DNA from: Sphingobacteriales bacterium 44-15
Lineage (GTDB): Bacteria > Bacteroidota > Bacteroidia > Chitinophagales > Chitinophagaceae
Length of the DNA stretch: 64,000 nt
Reading direction: 5' to 3'
Assembly (NCBI GenBank): GCA_001899685.1
Contig: MKWG01000043.1
Location: forward strand, 453,942 to 517,941
Made by a program: the position numbers and the translations under genes. A model generated the notes under the pieces. The model searched no databases. It was not told the origin of the DNA and saw only the letters and a list, made by a program, of their open reading frames with translations. This document shows, in pieces, positions 1-9,011 of this stretch (the first letter of the stretch is position 1; each line of letters opens with the position of its first letter).

Positions 1-25
1 CTGATCTTTAAAAAAAGTATGGCGG

Positions 26-42
26 CTCGCAATACGTGCGAG
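26..42. terminator. short hairpin, possible terminator
   Basis: CTCGCA (26-31) and TGCGAG (37-42) are perfect inverted repeats around a 5-base loop, and a T run follows at about 53-58. It may end a gene that lies to the left of the window. The stem is short, so the call is weak. Confidence 0.3.
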
Positions 43-47
43 ACTGT

Positions 48-87
48 TGATAATTTTTTAACTTTCGTGATAATTCAGGTTTACAAA
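48..87. repeat. dispersed repeat, copy 1 of 2
   Basis: This 40-base stretch matches 21033-21073 with three substitutions and one indel; the core GTGATAATTCAGG and the following TTTACAAA are shared. Both copies are intergenic. Its nature is unknown. Confidence 0.6.
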
Positions 88-195
88 TAACCTATTCTCG
101 CCGAAATCCAATGGGTATATTTCATGTTTTGCAGGCACGCCTGTTGGACCAATCTGAAATGCACTGTATAAATAGTATTAAAACCGTGAAAAGTA

Positions 196-203
196 TATAT
201 TTG
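196..203 (+). promoter_or_regulatory. candidate -7 promoter box (TATATTTG)
   Basis: TATATTTG fits the Bacteroidota -7 consensus TAnnTTTG and lies 22 bases before the ATG of the symporter gene. No convincing -33 TTTG was seen, so this is a moderate call. Confidence 0.4.
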
Positions 204-225
204 ATAAAACTAAGGATTGACTTGT

Positions 226-1920
226 ATGAAAAATGGACTGCTTTTTCCCGACTACCTGGTGTTCTTTATTTATTTTGTTGTAGTGGCTTCCTATGGTTAT
301 TGGATCTACCGCAAAAAAAAGAAAGCGCAAACCGACACGCATGATTTCTTCCTGGCAGAAGGGTCGCTTACCTGGTGGGCAATAGGTGCTTCACTGATCG
401 CTTCCAATATTTCGGCCGAACAATTTATAGGGATGAGCGGTGATGGTTTTTTTGCAGGCGTGGCAGTAGCGGCCTATGAGTGGATCGCAGCGCTGGCGCT
501 GATCATCATAGCCGTGTGGTTTATGCCGGTATACCTGAAGAACAAGATATACACGATGCCTCAGTTCCTGAAAACCCGGTATAATGAAAGCGTTTCGCTT
601 ATCATGGCCGTTTTCTGGCTGTTCCTCTACGTATTCGTAAATCTTACGTCGATCCTTTACCTTGGCGCACTGGCGATAAATGGCCTGCTGGGGGGTGAAT
701 ATCTCCACGTGACGATGATAGCATTGTCTGTTTTTGCCATTATCATCACCCTGGGAGGAATGAAGGTAATCGGGTATACCGATGTGATCCAGGTATCTGT
801 GCTGATCATCGGGGGGCTGGCAACCACTATACTGGCGCTGAACATAGTAAGCGATAAAGTAGGCATGGGCACCGGCGCTATTGATGGCTTCAAGACATTG
901 CTCAAAGATGCGCCTGATCATTTTCACATGATCTTTAAGAAACCGACACCGGATTCCCCGCAAATAGAAATTGATAAATACCTTATCCTTCCGGGCATCG
1001 CGATGTATTTTGTCGGACAGTGGATCGTTAATCTTAATTATTGGGGATGTAACCAGTATATCACGCAACGTGCCCTGGGTGCTAATCTCCAAACAGCGCG
1101 TACCGGTATTTTATTCGCAGGATTTATCAAACTGATGATGCCCATTATCGTAATGCTTCCCGGTATTGCCGCTTACGTATTACATAAAAACGGGCATCTT
1201 CCGCAGTTGCATGGCGGCAAGGATGGCGCTTATGCAGCAGTATTAAGCTTCCTTCCCAATGGGCTTAAAGGATTGTCAATAGCAGCGCTGACAGCTGCTA
1301 TAGTAGCATCTCTTGCAGGAAAAGCAAATAGTATTTCCACCATTTTCACGCTTGATATTTACAAAAAGTATATCGGCAAAGAGGCTGATGAAAAGAAACT
1401 GGTTTGGACTGGCAGGGTTACCATTATCATCGCCATGCTGGTAGCGATACTTTTCACCTGGAACGATCTGCTGGGGATCAGTGGTGAAGGTGGCTTTACC
1501 TTCATCCAGAAATATACCGGGTTTATCAGCCCCGGTGTTTTTGCCATGTTCATCCTCGGGATGTTCTGGAAGCGTACTACAGGCACTGCAGCAATAGCAG
1601 GGTTGATCACCGGGTTGGTAATGGCCGTTATATTCAACAACTATGCTCCCTCATGGTTTGGACATGAAACCCTGTTGTATACTGCCTTCCCTACTATGGA
1701 AGGCGACCGGCAGGTGTGGCGGATACCCTTCCTGATATGCATGGGATGGTCATTTATATTCACCGTTGCCGTGATGGTAGCGCTGAGCCTTGCCGGTCCC
1801 AGGATCAATCCGAAGGCGTTTATGCTTGATAAAGAAATGTTCAGGCTAAAGCCCGCAACACTGACTTTAATAGTGATCATGCTGATGATACTGGTAGCTA
1901 TATATGTGAGGTTCTGGTAA
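226..1920 (+). CDS. sodium:solute symporter (SSS family, vSGLT-like)
   Basis: The product is a 564-residue multi-pass inner-membrane protein of the solute:sodium symporter family, expected to couple Na+ entry to uptake of a sugar or similar solute. The family signature SNISAEQFIG is at about residues 60-69, and the segment GLSIAALTAAIVASLAG is typical of the core LeuT-fold helices. Hydrophobic helices run through the whole chain. ATG 226 is preferred over TTG 217 because TAAGGA at 211-216 is well placed as a ribosome-binding site. It stands alone, with no adjacent glycoside hydrolase or regulator to indicate the sugar. The family is secure; the substrate is not. Confidence 0.9.
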   Translation: MKNGLLFPDYLVFFIYFVVVASYGYWIYRKKKKAQTDTHDFFLAEGSLTWWAIGASLIASNISAEQFIGMSGDGFFAGVAVAAYEWIAALALIIIAVWFMPVYLKNKIYTMPQFLKTRYNESVSLIMAVFWLFLYVFVNLTSILYLGALAINGLLGGEYLHVTMIALSVFAIIITLGGMKVIGYTDVIQVSVLIIGGLATTILALNIVSDKVGMGTGAIDGFKTLLKDAPDHFHMIFKKPTPDSPQIEIDKYLILPGIAMYFVGQWIVNLNYWGCNQYITQRALGANLQTARTGILFAGFIKLMMPIIVMLPGIAAYVLHKNGHLPQLHGGKDGAYAAVLSFLPNGLKGLSIAALTAAIVASLAGKANSISTIFTLDIYKKYIGKEADEKKLVWTGRVTIIIAMLVAILFTWNDLLGISGEGGFTFIQKYTGFISPGVFAMFILGMFWKRTTGTAAIAGLITGLVMAVIFNNYAPSWFGHETLLYTAFPTMEGDRQVWRIPFLICMGWSFIFTVAVMVALSLAGPRINPKAFMLDKEMFRLKPATLTLIVIMLMILVAIYVRFW

Positions 1921-1942
1921 AATTGCGGACAGATATTTGATG

Positions 1943-1989
1943 TTTCACGCAAAGTAGGGGCAAAAGAAGGCAAAGTCCGCAAAGGAGGT
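1943..1989. repeat. GCAAA-rich short-period repeat
   Basis: GCAAA recurs at 1949, 1960, 1970 and 1979, spaced 9-11 bases, just after the symporter stop codon. GCGGAC (1925-1930) and GTCCGC (1975-1980) are inverted around it. A related motif is at 23553-23588. It may act as a 3' untranslated element. Confidence 0.45.
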
Positions 1990-2081
1990 TATACAGGTAA
2001 ATTGGCCTGACTTAAACCGGCCATTCGTCATAGCAGCTTCGGGTATAATCCTTTTAAAAGATTTTTCTCTGTGATCATCCC

Positions 2082-3209
2082 TTATTTCAGGTATTTGTCA
2101 AACCATCTGACCATTTCAATCTTCATATCGTCTGTATAAACATGCCCGGTCTGCGGATAAATAATGCTCTTGAACTGCTCTTTCCTTTTATATAATGAAT
2201 AAACAATATCCAGTTTTTTCTCTAATGTTTTCATGCCGCTGACAGGCGAGCCCGGGTCACTGTCGCCTGTCAGCACAAGAAAAGGCCTCGGGGCTATCAT
2301 TCCCATTACGGCTTCCGTATCAAAATGCTGAAGCATACCGGGAACAAAGTAATAGATGCCATGGGCTGACAGTTGTCTTTGCTGGATAAGCTCTTCATAA
2401 CGCGTAAAGCAAGCCACTCCAACCACAGCTTTTATACGGCTATCCATTGCGGCGAGCCACCAGGCGCGGGTGCTTCCCATGCTCATGCCCTGGGCGCCGA
2501 TTTTTGCTGTATCTATTTCGGGGCGCGTAGCGAGGTAATCCAACGCAATCTGTTCATCGCGGAGCTGCATGCCCCATAAAGTGCGTCCGAACCAAAGGTT
2601 AATCTTGAATTGCGAAAGCTCCTGATCAGCCGACTTATCCTGCATTTCGTTATCGCCTGCCGGACCTGTACCGCGTCTTTCACCGTTAAAATAACTGTCG
2701 ATAGCTATCACAGCGTATCCCCTGGAGATCAGCACAGCCAATACATCCTGGGCGGTATTGGAATCAGATCCGAATATATTATCCTTACTGCTGCTATGCC
2801 CATGCATTCCCAAGATAACGGGTACCCTGCTTTTTATATTGGAAGGGATAGCGATATAGCCGGGGATCCAGCCGTCCACTTCATTATCAATCAAAAACTT
2901 TTCGAGCGTATACCCATTCATGTTCTTTTTATAAACGGTCTTTACTTTCAATTGCCTGGGGCGTACAGGCAGATCGCCCAGCAAATGTTTCAGGGTCTCG
3001 CCCACTTTCACCCTTTCTTTTGTCCAGCCTGCTAAAGTAGCGGGAAACTGAAAATCTGGAAATTTCCATTGCTGATAATATTCAGGAACACCTTCCCATG
3101 GTTTTTGTTCTGTCCAAAGCTTTTCCTGCGCATTGGTCGTCTGCGTATAAAAACAATATACTGCAAAACACAGGCAACCCTTTATAAAAGAAAAGGAATA
3201 TTTATTCAT
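2082..3209 (-). CDS. secreted alpha/beta hydrolase (acetyl-xylan esterase/dienelactone hydrolase-like)
   Basis: The 375-residue protein starts with a signal peptide (cut near TNAQ, residue 28) and carries an alpha/beta-hydrolase fold. The likely nucleophile is Ser243 in the elbow GMSMG, the likely acid is the Asp in LTGDSDPG, and the likely histidine is in TGHVYT near the C-terminus. HGHSSS forms the oxyanion strand. These features fit the large carbohydrate esterase/dienelactone hydrolase group found in Bacteroidota polysaccharide use, but no substrate can be assigned. ATG 3209 is chosen over TTG 3215. It is convergent with the symporter gene and separated from it by a repeat. Confidence 0.8.
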   Translation of the reverse strand: MNKYSFSFIKGCLCFAVYCFYTQTTNAQEKLWTEQKPWEGVPEYYQQWKFPDFQFPATLAGWTKERVKVGETLKHLLGDLPVRPRQLKVKTVYKKNMNGYTLEKFLIDNEVDGWIPGYIAIPSNIKSRVPVILGMHGHSSSKDNIFGSDSNTAQDVLAVLISRGYAVIAIDSYFNGERRGTGPAGDNEMQDKSADQELSQFKINLWFGRTLWGMQLRDEQIALDYLATRPEIDTAKIGAQGMSMGSTRAWWLAAMDSRIKAVVGVACFTRYEELIQQRQLSAHGIYYFVPGMLQHFDTEAVMGMIAPRPFLVLTGDSDPGSPVSGMKTLEKKLDIVYSLYKRKEQFKSIIYPQTGHVYTDDMKIEMVRWFDKYLK

Positions 3210-3239
3210 GATCAAATGATTCAGAAAATGGAATATTCA

Positions 3240-3596
3240 TCAGCGAAGCAATTCTTTCAAACAGTTCTTTCCCATTATACAGAGGCTGAAGAAATATAGT
3301 CCTGAAGGTACACCAATAATGGAACAAACAAACGCCTCCGGGCAGGCCGCGCATATAAGTGCGATGAAAGAATTAAAAGGATTGGAACAAGTATAATATT
3401 TTATATCCTGACAGGATCTCCTGCCAACTATATTTTGCAATGGTATCCGCATGGAAAATAAAAACAGATAAGGTGTCTCCTGGTAATTGACCAAATAACT
3501 CTGACCAATTCTTTTTACTGATTCGGCAAAGAAAGATTTATCACATGCCATATTAACAAACAACATAATAGAGCAGGTAAATATTATTCTTTTCAT
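3240..3596 (-). CDS. hypothetical small lipoprotein-like protein
   Basis: A 118-residue frame opens with a hydrophobic leader ending in a possible lipobox (VNMAC, Cys18). The rest is unusually rich in cysteine and aromatic residues and I recognise no domain. The next gene on the same strand starts 30 bases downstream, so the two could be co-transcribed. The cysteine-rich C-terminal half could be an out-of-frame tail after a frameshift. It may not be a real gene. Confidence 0.4.
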   Translation of the reverse strand: MKRIIFTCSIMLFVNMACDKSFFAESVKRIGQSYLVNYQETPYLFLFSMRIPLQNIVGRRSCQDIKYYTCSNPFNSFIALICAACPEAFVCSIIGVPSGLYFFSLCIMGKNCLKELLR

Positions 3597-3825
3597 TTTT
3601 CAATTTTTACCTTATCAATAACCACCAAGCAAATTCAGGTTAAGGAAGCGAAAAGATAGCTGCGGGTTTCTATGACATCATATTCGGACTGATTTTTTAT
3701 GATTATATCAGCATGGCAATGTTTCTTTCCTGCAAGTTGCAGCAATGAAAATATTGCAAATCATTAGAAGGATAAGCCGCTTCATGCCATGAATTAAAAG
3801 TTATTTAAATGCAGACTACTCCGGC

Positions 3826-4383
3826 TCAATTATGCTTCGCTCTCAAATTTAAAAGATTGATATTCCATCCGGCAGCTACCAATACAGGAAGCGCATCTCT
3901 TTCGATAGTTCCGCCTCTCGAAATTAAATTTCGCCTTGCATCATAAAAAGTCCTGTCCCGTATAGGGACGAGGATCATAAAATTCACTTTCTGATTTTTC
4001 CTCCTGCCGAACTTAATATCAAATCCTCCTCCGACAGTACCGCCTGCATATTGCCCACGGCTTTCCCCGGCAGTGGTTGTGCCGTCATAACTGTATTTGG
4101 TAATAATAGTTCCGTTAATACCGCCCATAGCAATAAGTACCGGGGTGAAATTTTTATCCGGCAGTATATTATATATAAAACCAAGGTTACCGCTTGGCCC
4201 TGCAAAATCGTATCCTAATCCCAGAAAAATGCCCAGGTATTTAAAAGGCTGGTATTCGGTTTTTACACCAATACCGCCATGATCAAGCCCTACACCGGCT
4301 CCTACAAATAATGCCTGTTTTTTTTGTGCTGTTCCTGCAATGGCTACAATCAGGCATAGCCAGAGGATGATGGAGTGTTTCAT
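3826..4383 (-). CDS. putative outer-membrane beta-barrel protein
   Basis: The 185-residue protein has a clear signal peptide (MKHSIILWLCLIVAIAGTAQ). The mature part alternates hydrophobic and polar residues and is rich in glycine and aromatics (for example GIFLGLGYDFAG, GGTVGGGFDI), as in the small porin-like barrels common in Bacteroidota. It ends in a short charged segment rather than the usual terminal Phe. It is a single gene with 230-400-base flanks. Function is unknown. Confidence 0.6.
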   Translation of the reverse strand: MKHSIILWLCLIVAIAGTAQKKQALFVGAGVGLDHGGIGVKTEYQPFKYLGIFLGLGYDFAGPSGNLGFIYNILPDKNFTPVLIAMGGINGTIITKYSYDGTTTAGESRGQYAGGTVGGGFDIKFGRRKNQKVNFMILVPIRDRTFYDARRNLISRGGTIERDALPVLVAAGWNINLLNLRAKHN

Positions 4384-4481
4384 TATAATGCTGAGTTTAG
4401 AGGTTTTAATAAATGAGTTTTATTTCCTGATATACCAGGAATGGAATGCTCCGGTGAGGAAGACACCTCCCGGCAGAATGA

Positions 4482-4715
4482 ATGACAAAGTGTATTGAAT
4501 ATTATGTAGCTTTTGGAGAAGATGCCCCTGTTTCAGGTAATGGAAACAAGTCGTTGCACATTTGGAAAGCAGAAAACTTTTTCCTGGTAAAGAGAGGTCC
4601 TTTTAAATGGCTTAGCATTGCCGGTGAGGTTTGGTCAGGTTATTAAAGTAATAGATCAGGCAGCCATAAAGTTTGTTATTTAATTGTAAATGGGGAATTT
4701 TTTCACCAGTATTAA
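4482..4715 (+). pseudogene. coding-like small ORF, possibly broken
   Basis: In the 404-base gap 4384-4787, ATG 4482 opens a 54-residue frame ending in TAA at 4644-4646. It reads like real protein (WKAENFFLV, WLSIAGEVW). The same frame continues beyond that stop for 22 more protein-like residues (SHKVCYLIVNGEFF) to a second stop at 4715. It may be a short orphan gene or the remnant of a longer one with a nonsense mutation. There is no clear ribosome-binding site. Nothing else was seen in the gap apart from the heptad tract at its right end. Confidence 0.28.
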
Positions 4716-4751
4716 CAAAAAATTCTTTATTGGTGTTAAAAGTGAAAGAAT

Positions 4752-4786
4752 GCTTCACGTCTCACGTTTCACGTTTCACGTTTGAC
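4752..4786 (-). repeat. heptad tract, five exact units
   Basis: Read on the minus strand this is five 7-base units (GTCAAAC, GTGAAAC twice, GTGAGAC, GTGAAGC) in perfect phase. It starts one base after the TAA stop (4788-4790) of the MFS gene. Confidence 0.85.
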
Positions 4787-4787
4787 A

Positions 4788-5942
4788 TTATTGCCTGATC
4801 CTTCCCGACATGATCGTAGTACCCAGCCCCAGCAGGGCGATCAATGCAAAAGATACCCGCAGGTTGCTCAGCTCTGAAATAAACCCGATGATGGGAGGAC
4901 CAATAAGAAATCCCAGGAAGCCGATAGAAGAAACCGATGCCAGCGCCACACCCGGCAGCATTTTCTTCGACCTGCCGGCAAGGCTATACGCCATTGGCAC
5001 CACCGATGAAGTGCCGATGCCTACAATGAGAAAGCCAAGCGTAGCCGTGGATACATAAGGAAATAAGATGGCGAACATCATACCCGTAATAATAAAAAGC
5101 CCGCTCATTCTCAGTATACGGTGCACACCAAACCGGGTTACCAGATAGTCGGCGGTAAAACGCCCTGCTGTCATAGTAAACATAAAAGCCACATACCCAA
5201 GCCGTGTCATATCTTTTGGCGCCTGCACTATTTTTTCAAAATAAATACCGCTCCAGTCAAACATAGTGCCTTCGCAGATCATACAGGCAAAAGCTATAAT
5301 GCCGAGCGTAACAATATACCTGTCGGGCTTTACAAACACTTTCTTTTTTTCTTTCCGGCCGGAATGAGCGTCCCGAGGCAACATAAACTTTCTTGCAAAC
5401 AGCATCAGCAGGAAAGCTATGGCATAAATAATGCAGAAATGGGTGAACGGCGGTATATGTTTGGCTACCATGTAAGTGCTGACCACTCCGCCGGCAAACC
5501 CTGCCATGCTCCACACGCCATGGAAAGATGCCATGATGCTACGCCTGTAAAGCCGCTCCACACCTACGCCCTGGGTATTGAGCGATATATTGGAAAGATT
5601 ACCACAAATACCAAAGAACAGCAATGCCAGTCCCAGTTGCCACGCTGTGGTAACGCTGCCAAGCAGCAAAAGCACTGCGGGATACAGGCAGGCGGCGATA
5701 GACAATATCCTGCGGCTGCCGAACCGGCTCACCAAGAAACCTGAAAGCGCCATAGCCGCCAACTGCCCCAGGGGCAGCGCGAAAAGTATGGACCCCAGCG
5801 CTCCGTCGCTGAGATGCAGGACGTCCTTAATATCGGGAATACGGCTTGCCCAGGTGGCAAAGCTTAGCCCCTGTATAAAGTAAAAAGTACTTACTCCTAT
5901 GCGGTAATAGCGTTGTGTAGGAAAGGAAAGCGTAAGATTCAT
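4788..5942 (-). CDS. MFS transporter (YbjJ-like)
   Basis: The 384-residue protein has about twelve hydrophobic helices, a conserved N-terminal pattern (FATWASRIPDIK) and a motif-A-like loop (SRFGSRRIL) between helices 2 and 3. This matches the group of major-facilitator permeases that includes E. coli YbjJ, whose substrates are poorly known. It is probably a monocistronic inner-membrane transporter, divergent from pntB. The 3' end touches a heptad tract, which may serve as its 3' untranslated region. A small palindrome lies 17 bases before the start codon. Confidence 0.8.
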   Translation of the reverse strand: MNLTLSFPTQRYYRIGVSTFYFIQGLSFATWASRIPDIKDVLHLSDGALGSILFALPLGQLAAMALSGFLVSRFGSRRILSIAACLYPAVLLLLGSVTTAWQLGLALLFFGICGNLSNISLNTQGVGVERLYRRSIMASFHGVWSMAGFAGGVVSTYMVAKHIPPFTHFCIIYAIAFLLMLFARKFMLPRDAHSGRKEKKKVFVKPDRYIVTLGIIAFACMICEGTMFDWSGIYFEKIVQAPKDMTRLGYVAFMFTMTAGRFTADYLVTRFGVHRILRMSGLFIITGMMFAILFPYVSTATLGFLIVGIGTSSVVPMAYSLAGRSKKMLPGVALASVSSIGFLGFLIGPPIIGFISELSNLRVSFALIALLGLGTTIMSGRIRQ

Positions 5943-5958
5943 CTCGTTTGCTGTTTGT

Positions 5959-5975
5959 CATTACCAATAGTAATG
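5959..5975. promoter_or_regulatory. palindrome upstream of the MFS gene, possible operator
   Basis: CATTAC (5959-5964) and GTAATG (5970-5975) form a perfect inverted repeat with a 5-base spacer, close to the MFS start codon in the divergent MFS/pntB gap. The size fits a repressor site. No regulator gene is adjacent. Confidence 0.3.
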
Positions 5976-6080
5976 GCAGCAATCATGATTTTTATAAATG
6001 CAAAGATAAAATATTATTAGTGACCGCTAAAATTTGAAATTCGCCGTATTTATTGGAATTTTAAGCTACACTTACATATC

Positions 6081-7511
6081 ATGCAGGAAAGTACGCTCAC
6101 CGTTTGTTATATTATTGCTTCTGTTACGTTTATTCTCGGGCTTAAAATGTTGTCGCATCCTGCCACTGCGCGCCGGGGCAACCTGATAGCGGCAGGAGGC
6201 ATGTCGCTGGCAGTCCTTGCAACTATTTTTTTGTACCATGATGAAAACGGGAATGCGTTGCACAACTACGGCTGGATATTCGGGGGAATAGCTATCGGGG
6301 GAATAGTAGGAGTGTTTGTTGCTAAAAAGGTGAAGATGACCGCCATGCCGGAAATGGTAAGCCTCTTCAACGGTATGGGAGGCGCCTGCGCTGCGTTGAT
6401 CAGTATAGTGGAATACAATCATCTTGTACACCGTGCAGCAGATAGCGTGATCGCAACAGGGGAACTGTTGATCATATTATCGGGGCTTATTATCGGAACC
6501 ATATCTTTCACCGGCAGCATGATAGCCTGGGCAAAGCTGAATGGGCGTATAAAAGATTTTGCGTTTAAAGGTCAGCATGTTCTTAACCTGCTGTTGTTGC
6601 TGATCATAGCCTGTACGGCAGCCTGGCTGGTATACAGTTCCCGGGAAGGAGAAGCTGGTACTTCAGGTCACCCTTTAATGATCTTTTATTTTATCCTGTT
6701 GCTGTCTGTCACTTACGGTGTGTTCTTCGTCCTTCCCATCGGTGGCGCAGATATGCCGGTGGTGATCTCGCTGCTCAATTCCTTTACAGGCGTTGCCGCT
6801 GCCTGCGGCGGCTTCCTGTACGATAATAAGGCAATGCTTACCGGTGGCATCCTGGTAGGCGCGGCGGGCACACTGCTCACTATACTTATGTGCAAGGCCA
6901 TGAACCGTTCCCTGCTGAATGTATTGATAGGATCATTTGGCGGAAATGCGCAAAGCGGTACAGCCGGCAAACAACAGGGCGCTTATAAAGAGATATCTCT
7001 CAGCGATGCGGCGGTAGTGATGAATTACGCCAATAAGGTGCTTATTGTTCCCGGCTACGGACTGGCGGTAGCACAGGCGCAGCATGCCTGTCATGAACTG
7101 GAAAAGCTGCTGACGGAAAGAGGGGTCGACGTAAAATATGCCATTCACCCGGTAGCCGGCCGCATGCCCGGGCACATGAATGTGCTGCTGGCAGAAGCAG
7201 ATGTAAGCTACGACCAACTGCTGGAAATGGAGCAGGCAAACGAAGAGTTCCCCAGCACCGACGTAGTGCTGGTGCTGGGCGCTAATGATGTGGTAAATCC
7301 TGCTGCCAAAACCGATCCTTCTTCACCCATATATGGCATGCCGGTACTGAATGTGGAGCTTGCCAAAACCGTTATTGTCAACAAACGCAGTATGAAGCCG
7401 GGATACGCCGGTATAGAGAATGAGTTGTTTTTTCAACCTAAAACATCCATGCTTTTCGGTGATGCCAAAAAGGTGCTGCAGGAGCTGATCGCCGAGATAA
7501 AATCGTTATAA
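6081..7511 (+). CDS. pntB: NAD(P) transhydrogenase subunit beta
   Basis: The 476-residue protein is the beta subunit of proton-translocating transhydrogenase, which moves hydride between NADH and NADP+ using the proton gradient. The N-terminal half (about 1-280) has the membrane helices; the C-terminal half (about 310-476) is the NADP-binding domain III with the typical stretches VPGYGLAVAQAQ, HPVAGRMPGHMNVLLAEA and LGANDVVNPAA. Length is normal. The alpha subunit genes usually sit directly upstream in the same operon. Here the upstream gene is a divergent permease and no pntA is seen anywhere in the window. Confidence 0.95.
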   Translation: MQESTLTVCYIIASVTFILGLKMLSHPATARRGNLIAAGGMSLAVLATIFLYHDENGNALHNYGWIFGGIAIGGIVGVFVAKKVKMTAMPEMVSLFNGMGGACAALISIVEYNHLVHRAADSVIATGELLIILSGLIIGTISFTGSMIAWAKLNGRIKDFAFKGQHVLNLLLLLIIACTAAWLVYSSREGEAGTSGHPLMIFYFILLLSVTYGVFFVLPIGGADMPVVISLLNSFTGVAAACGGFLYDNKAMLTGGILVGAAGTLLTILMCKAMNRSLLNVLIGSFGGNAQSGTAGKQQGAYKEISLSDAAVVMNYANKVLIVPGYGLAVAQAQHACHELEKLLTERGVDVKYAIHPVAGRMPGHMNVLLAEADVSYDQLLEMEQANEEFPSTDVVLVLGANDVVNPAAKTDPSSPIYGMPVLNVELAKTVIVNKRSMKPGYAGIENELFFQPKTSMLFGDAKKVLQELIAEIKSL

Positions 7512-7541
7512 ATTACCTTCACAGAAAAACTGAGGTCAACG

Positions 7542-8942
7542 TTGAAAATTCCCGAAGCATTACTGGACGCATTACAGGAACTGGAAGATTTCGATCGTGA
7601 GGCATTCATAGCTGTCCATACCGCCGGCGAACAGGTCACTTCCATCCGGCTGAACCCCTTCAAAAAAAAGTGGACAGGTGGTGAATGGACGCCGGCAAAG
7701 CAGGAAGATGTATGCGCAGGCTTCCCGGGATGTGAACAGATGCCCTGGTGCACTAATGGCTTTTACCTGCCTGAGCGTCCTTCATTTACGCTCGATCCGT
7801 TGTTCCATGCCGGATGTTATTACGTGCAGGAAGCTTCCTCCATGTTCCTGGAGCAGGCGGTCAAAACCAGCTTCCCCGACCATTCGGTTATGCCTTACCG
7901 TGTGCTGGACCTTTGCGCTGCTCCAGGGGGCAAATCCACCCATCTTTCAGCCCTGTTCCCACAGGGGCTTGTTGTTGCCAATGAAGTGATCAAAACACGT
8001 TCTGGCATACTTACTGAAAATGCCATCAAATGGGGACAGGATAATATAGTGGTAACAAGCAATGACGCGGCGGATTTCAAAAAGCTTTCAGGATACTTTG
8101 ATATGGTGCTCGTGGATGCGCCTTGCAGCGGGAGCGGTATGTTCAGGAAAGATCCTGACGCCATCGCAGAATGGTCGCCGGAGCATGTAGCGCATTGCAG
8201 CAGGCGCCAGCGGCGGATACTGGAAGATGCATGGACCTGCCTCAAAGAAAATGGTATCCTCATATATTGCACCTGCTCTTATTCAAAAGAAGAAGACGAA
8301 GCCATTATAGACTGGCTTGCCGGCGAATATGATGTGGAGAGCATAGACCTGCAGCCCGGCGAAGATTGGGGCATAATGGAAACTTTTACTGCAAACAGGC
8401 ATTGCCGGGGATACAGATTTTATCCTGACAAAGTATATGGGGAAGGGTTTTATATCAGTTGCCTGCGGAAGAAAAACGCGGCAGCAACACATGCCATGAA
8501 ACCTAAAAAATTCATGTATGCCCCTGTAGCAGCCGTCAACATTATTGCAGGTTTCGTTCAAAACATCAAACTGCATTCTGCTATACATACGGAAGATACC
8601 ATAACGCTTATTGACAGCAGGTGGCAGGAAGACCTGTCCGTCATTTTTTCGGCATTATATGTAAAAAAAATGGGAATTAATGCAGGAAAGCTTATTCGGG
8701 ACGAACTGGCGCCCTCGCACGATCTCGCGCTCAGCGGTATGCTGTCAACCGGGATACGCACACTCGAGCTTCCCCGGGAAGCCGCGTTGCAATACCTGCG
8801 CAAAGCTGATTTTCCCTTTCAGCACACACAGAGAGGCTGGTTGCTGGTCACTTACAAAGGCTTTCCACTTGGATGGGTCAAGGCATTACCCAACAGGATG
8901 AACAACTATTATCCCCAGGCGCTCCGTATATTAAAACATTGA
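7542..8942 (+). CDS. RNA (cytosine-C5) methyltransferase, RsmF/NOL1-NOP2-Sun type
   Basis: The 466-residue protein should transfer a methyl group from SAM to carbon 5 of a cytosine in 16S rRNA. Motif I (DLCAAPGGKS, about 123-132), motif IV with Cys195 (DAPCSGSG) and motif VI with the catalytic Cys245 (CTCSYS) are intact. The C-terminal 150 residues look like the extra RNA-binding part of RsmF-type enzymes. The start is TTG 7542, supported by GAGG about 6-9 bases upstream and by the early family motif TSIRLNP. It follows pntB by 30 bases and is probably co-transcribed. Confidence 0.88.
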   Translation: MKIPEALLDALQELEDFDREAFIAVHTAGEQVTSIRLNPFKKKWTGGEWTPAKQEDVCAGFPGCEQMPWCTNGFYLPERPSFTLDPLFHAGCYYVQEASSMFLEQAVKTSFPDHSVMPYRVLDLCAAPGGKSTHLSALFPQGLVVANEVIKTRSGILTENAIKWGQDNIVVTSNDAADFKKLSGYFDMVLVDAPCSGSGMFRKDPDAIAEWSPEHVAHCSRRQRRILEDAWTCLKENGILIYCTCSYSKEEDEAIIDWLAGEYDVESIDLQPGEDWGIMETFTANRHCRGYRFYPDKVYGEGFYISCLRKKNAAATHAMKPKKFMYAPVAAVNIIAGFVQNIKLHSAIHTEDTITLIDSRWQEDLSVIFSALYVKKMGINAGKLIRDELAPSHDLALSGMLSTGIRTLELPREAALQYLRKADFPFQHTQRGWLLVTYKGFPLGWVKALPNRMNNYYPQALRILKH

Positions 8943-8976
8943 TTTTCACGTTATATACCCGATCCGCATTTTTTAC

Positions 8977-9001
8977 TTATTTTCGTAAGTGCTGAAAATA
9001 A
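8977..9001. terminator. hairpin between the methyltransferase and LysM genes
   Basis: TTATTTTC (8977-8984) and GAAAATAA (8994-9001) are perfect inverted repeats with a 9-base loop, in the short gap before the LysM gene. It may be a weak terminator or a leader hairpin. The stem is AT-rich and no T run follows. Confidence 0.3.
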
Positions 9002-9011
9002 ATGATATCTG

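Noticed and set aside
391-1092. 233-residue open frame on the minus strand
   Set aside because: It is antisense to the symporter gene and reads as low-quality protein.
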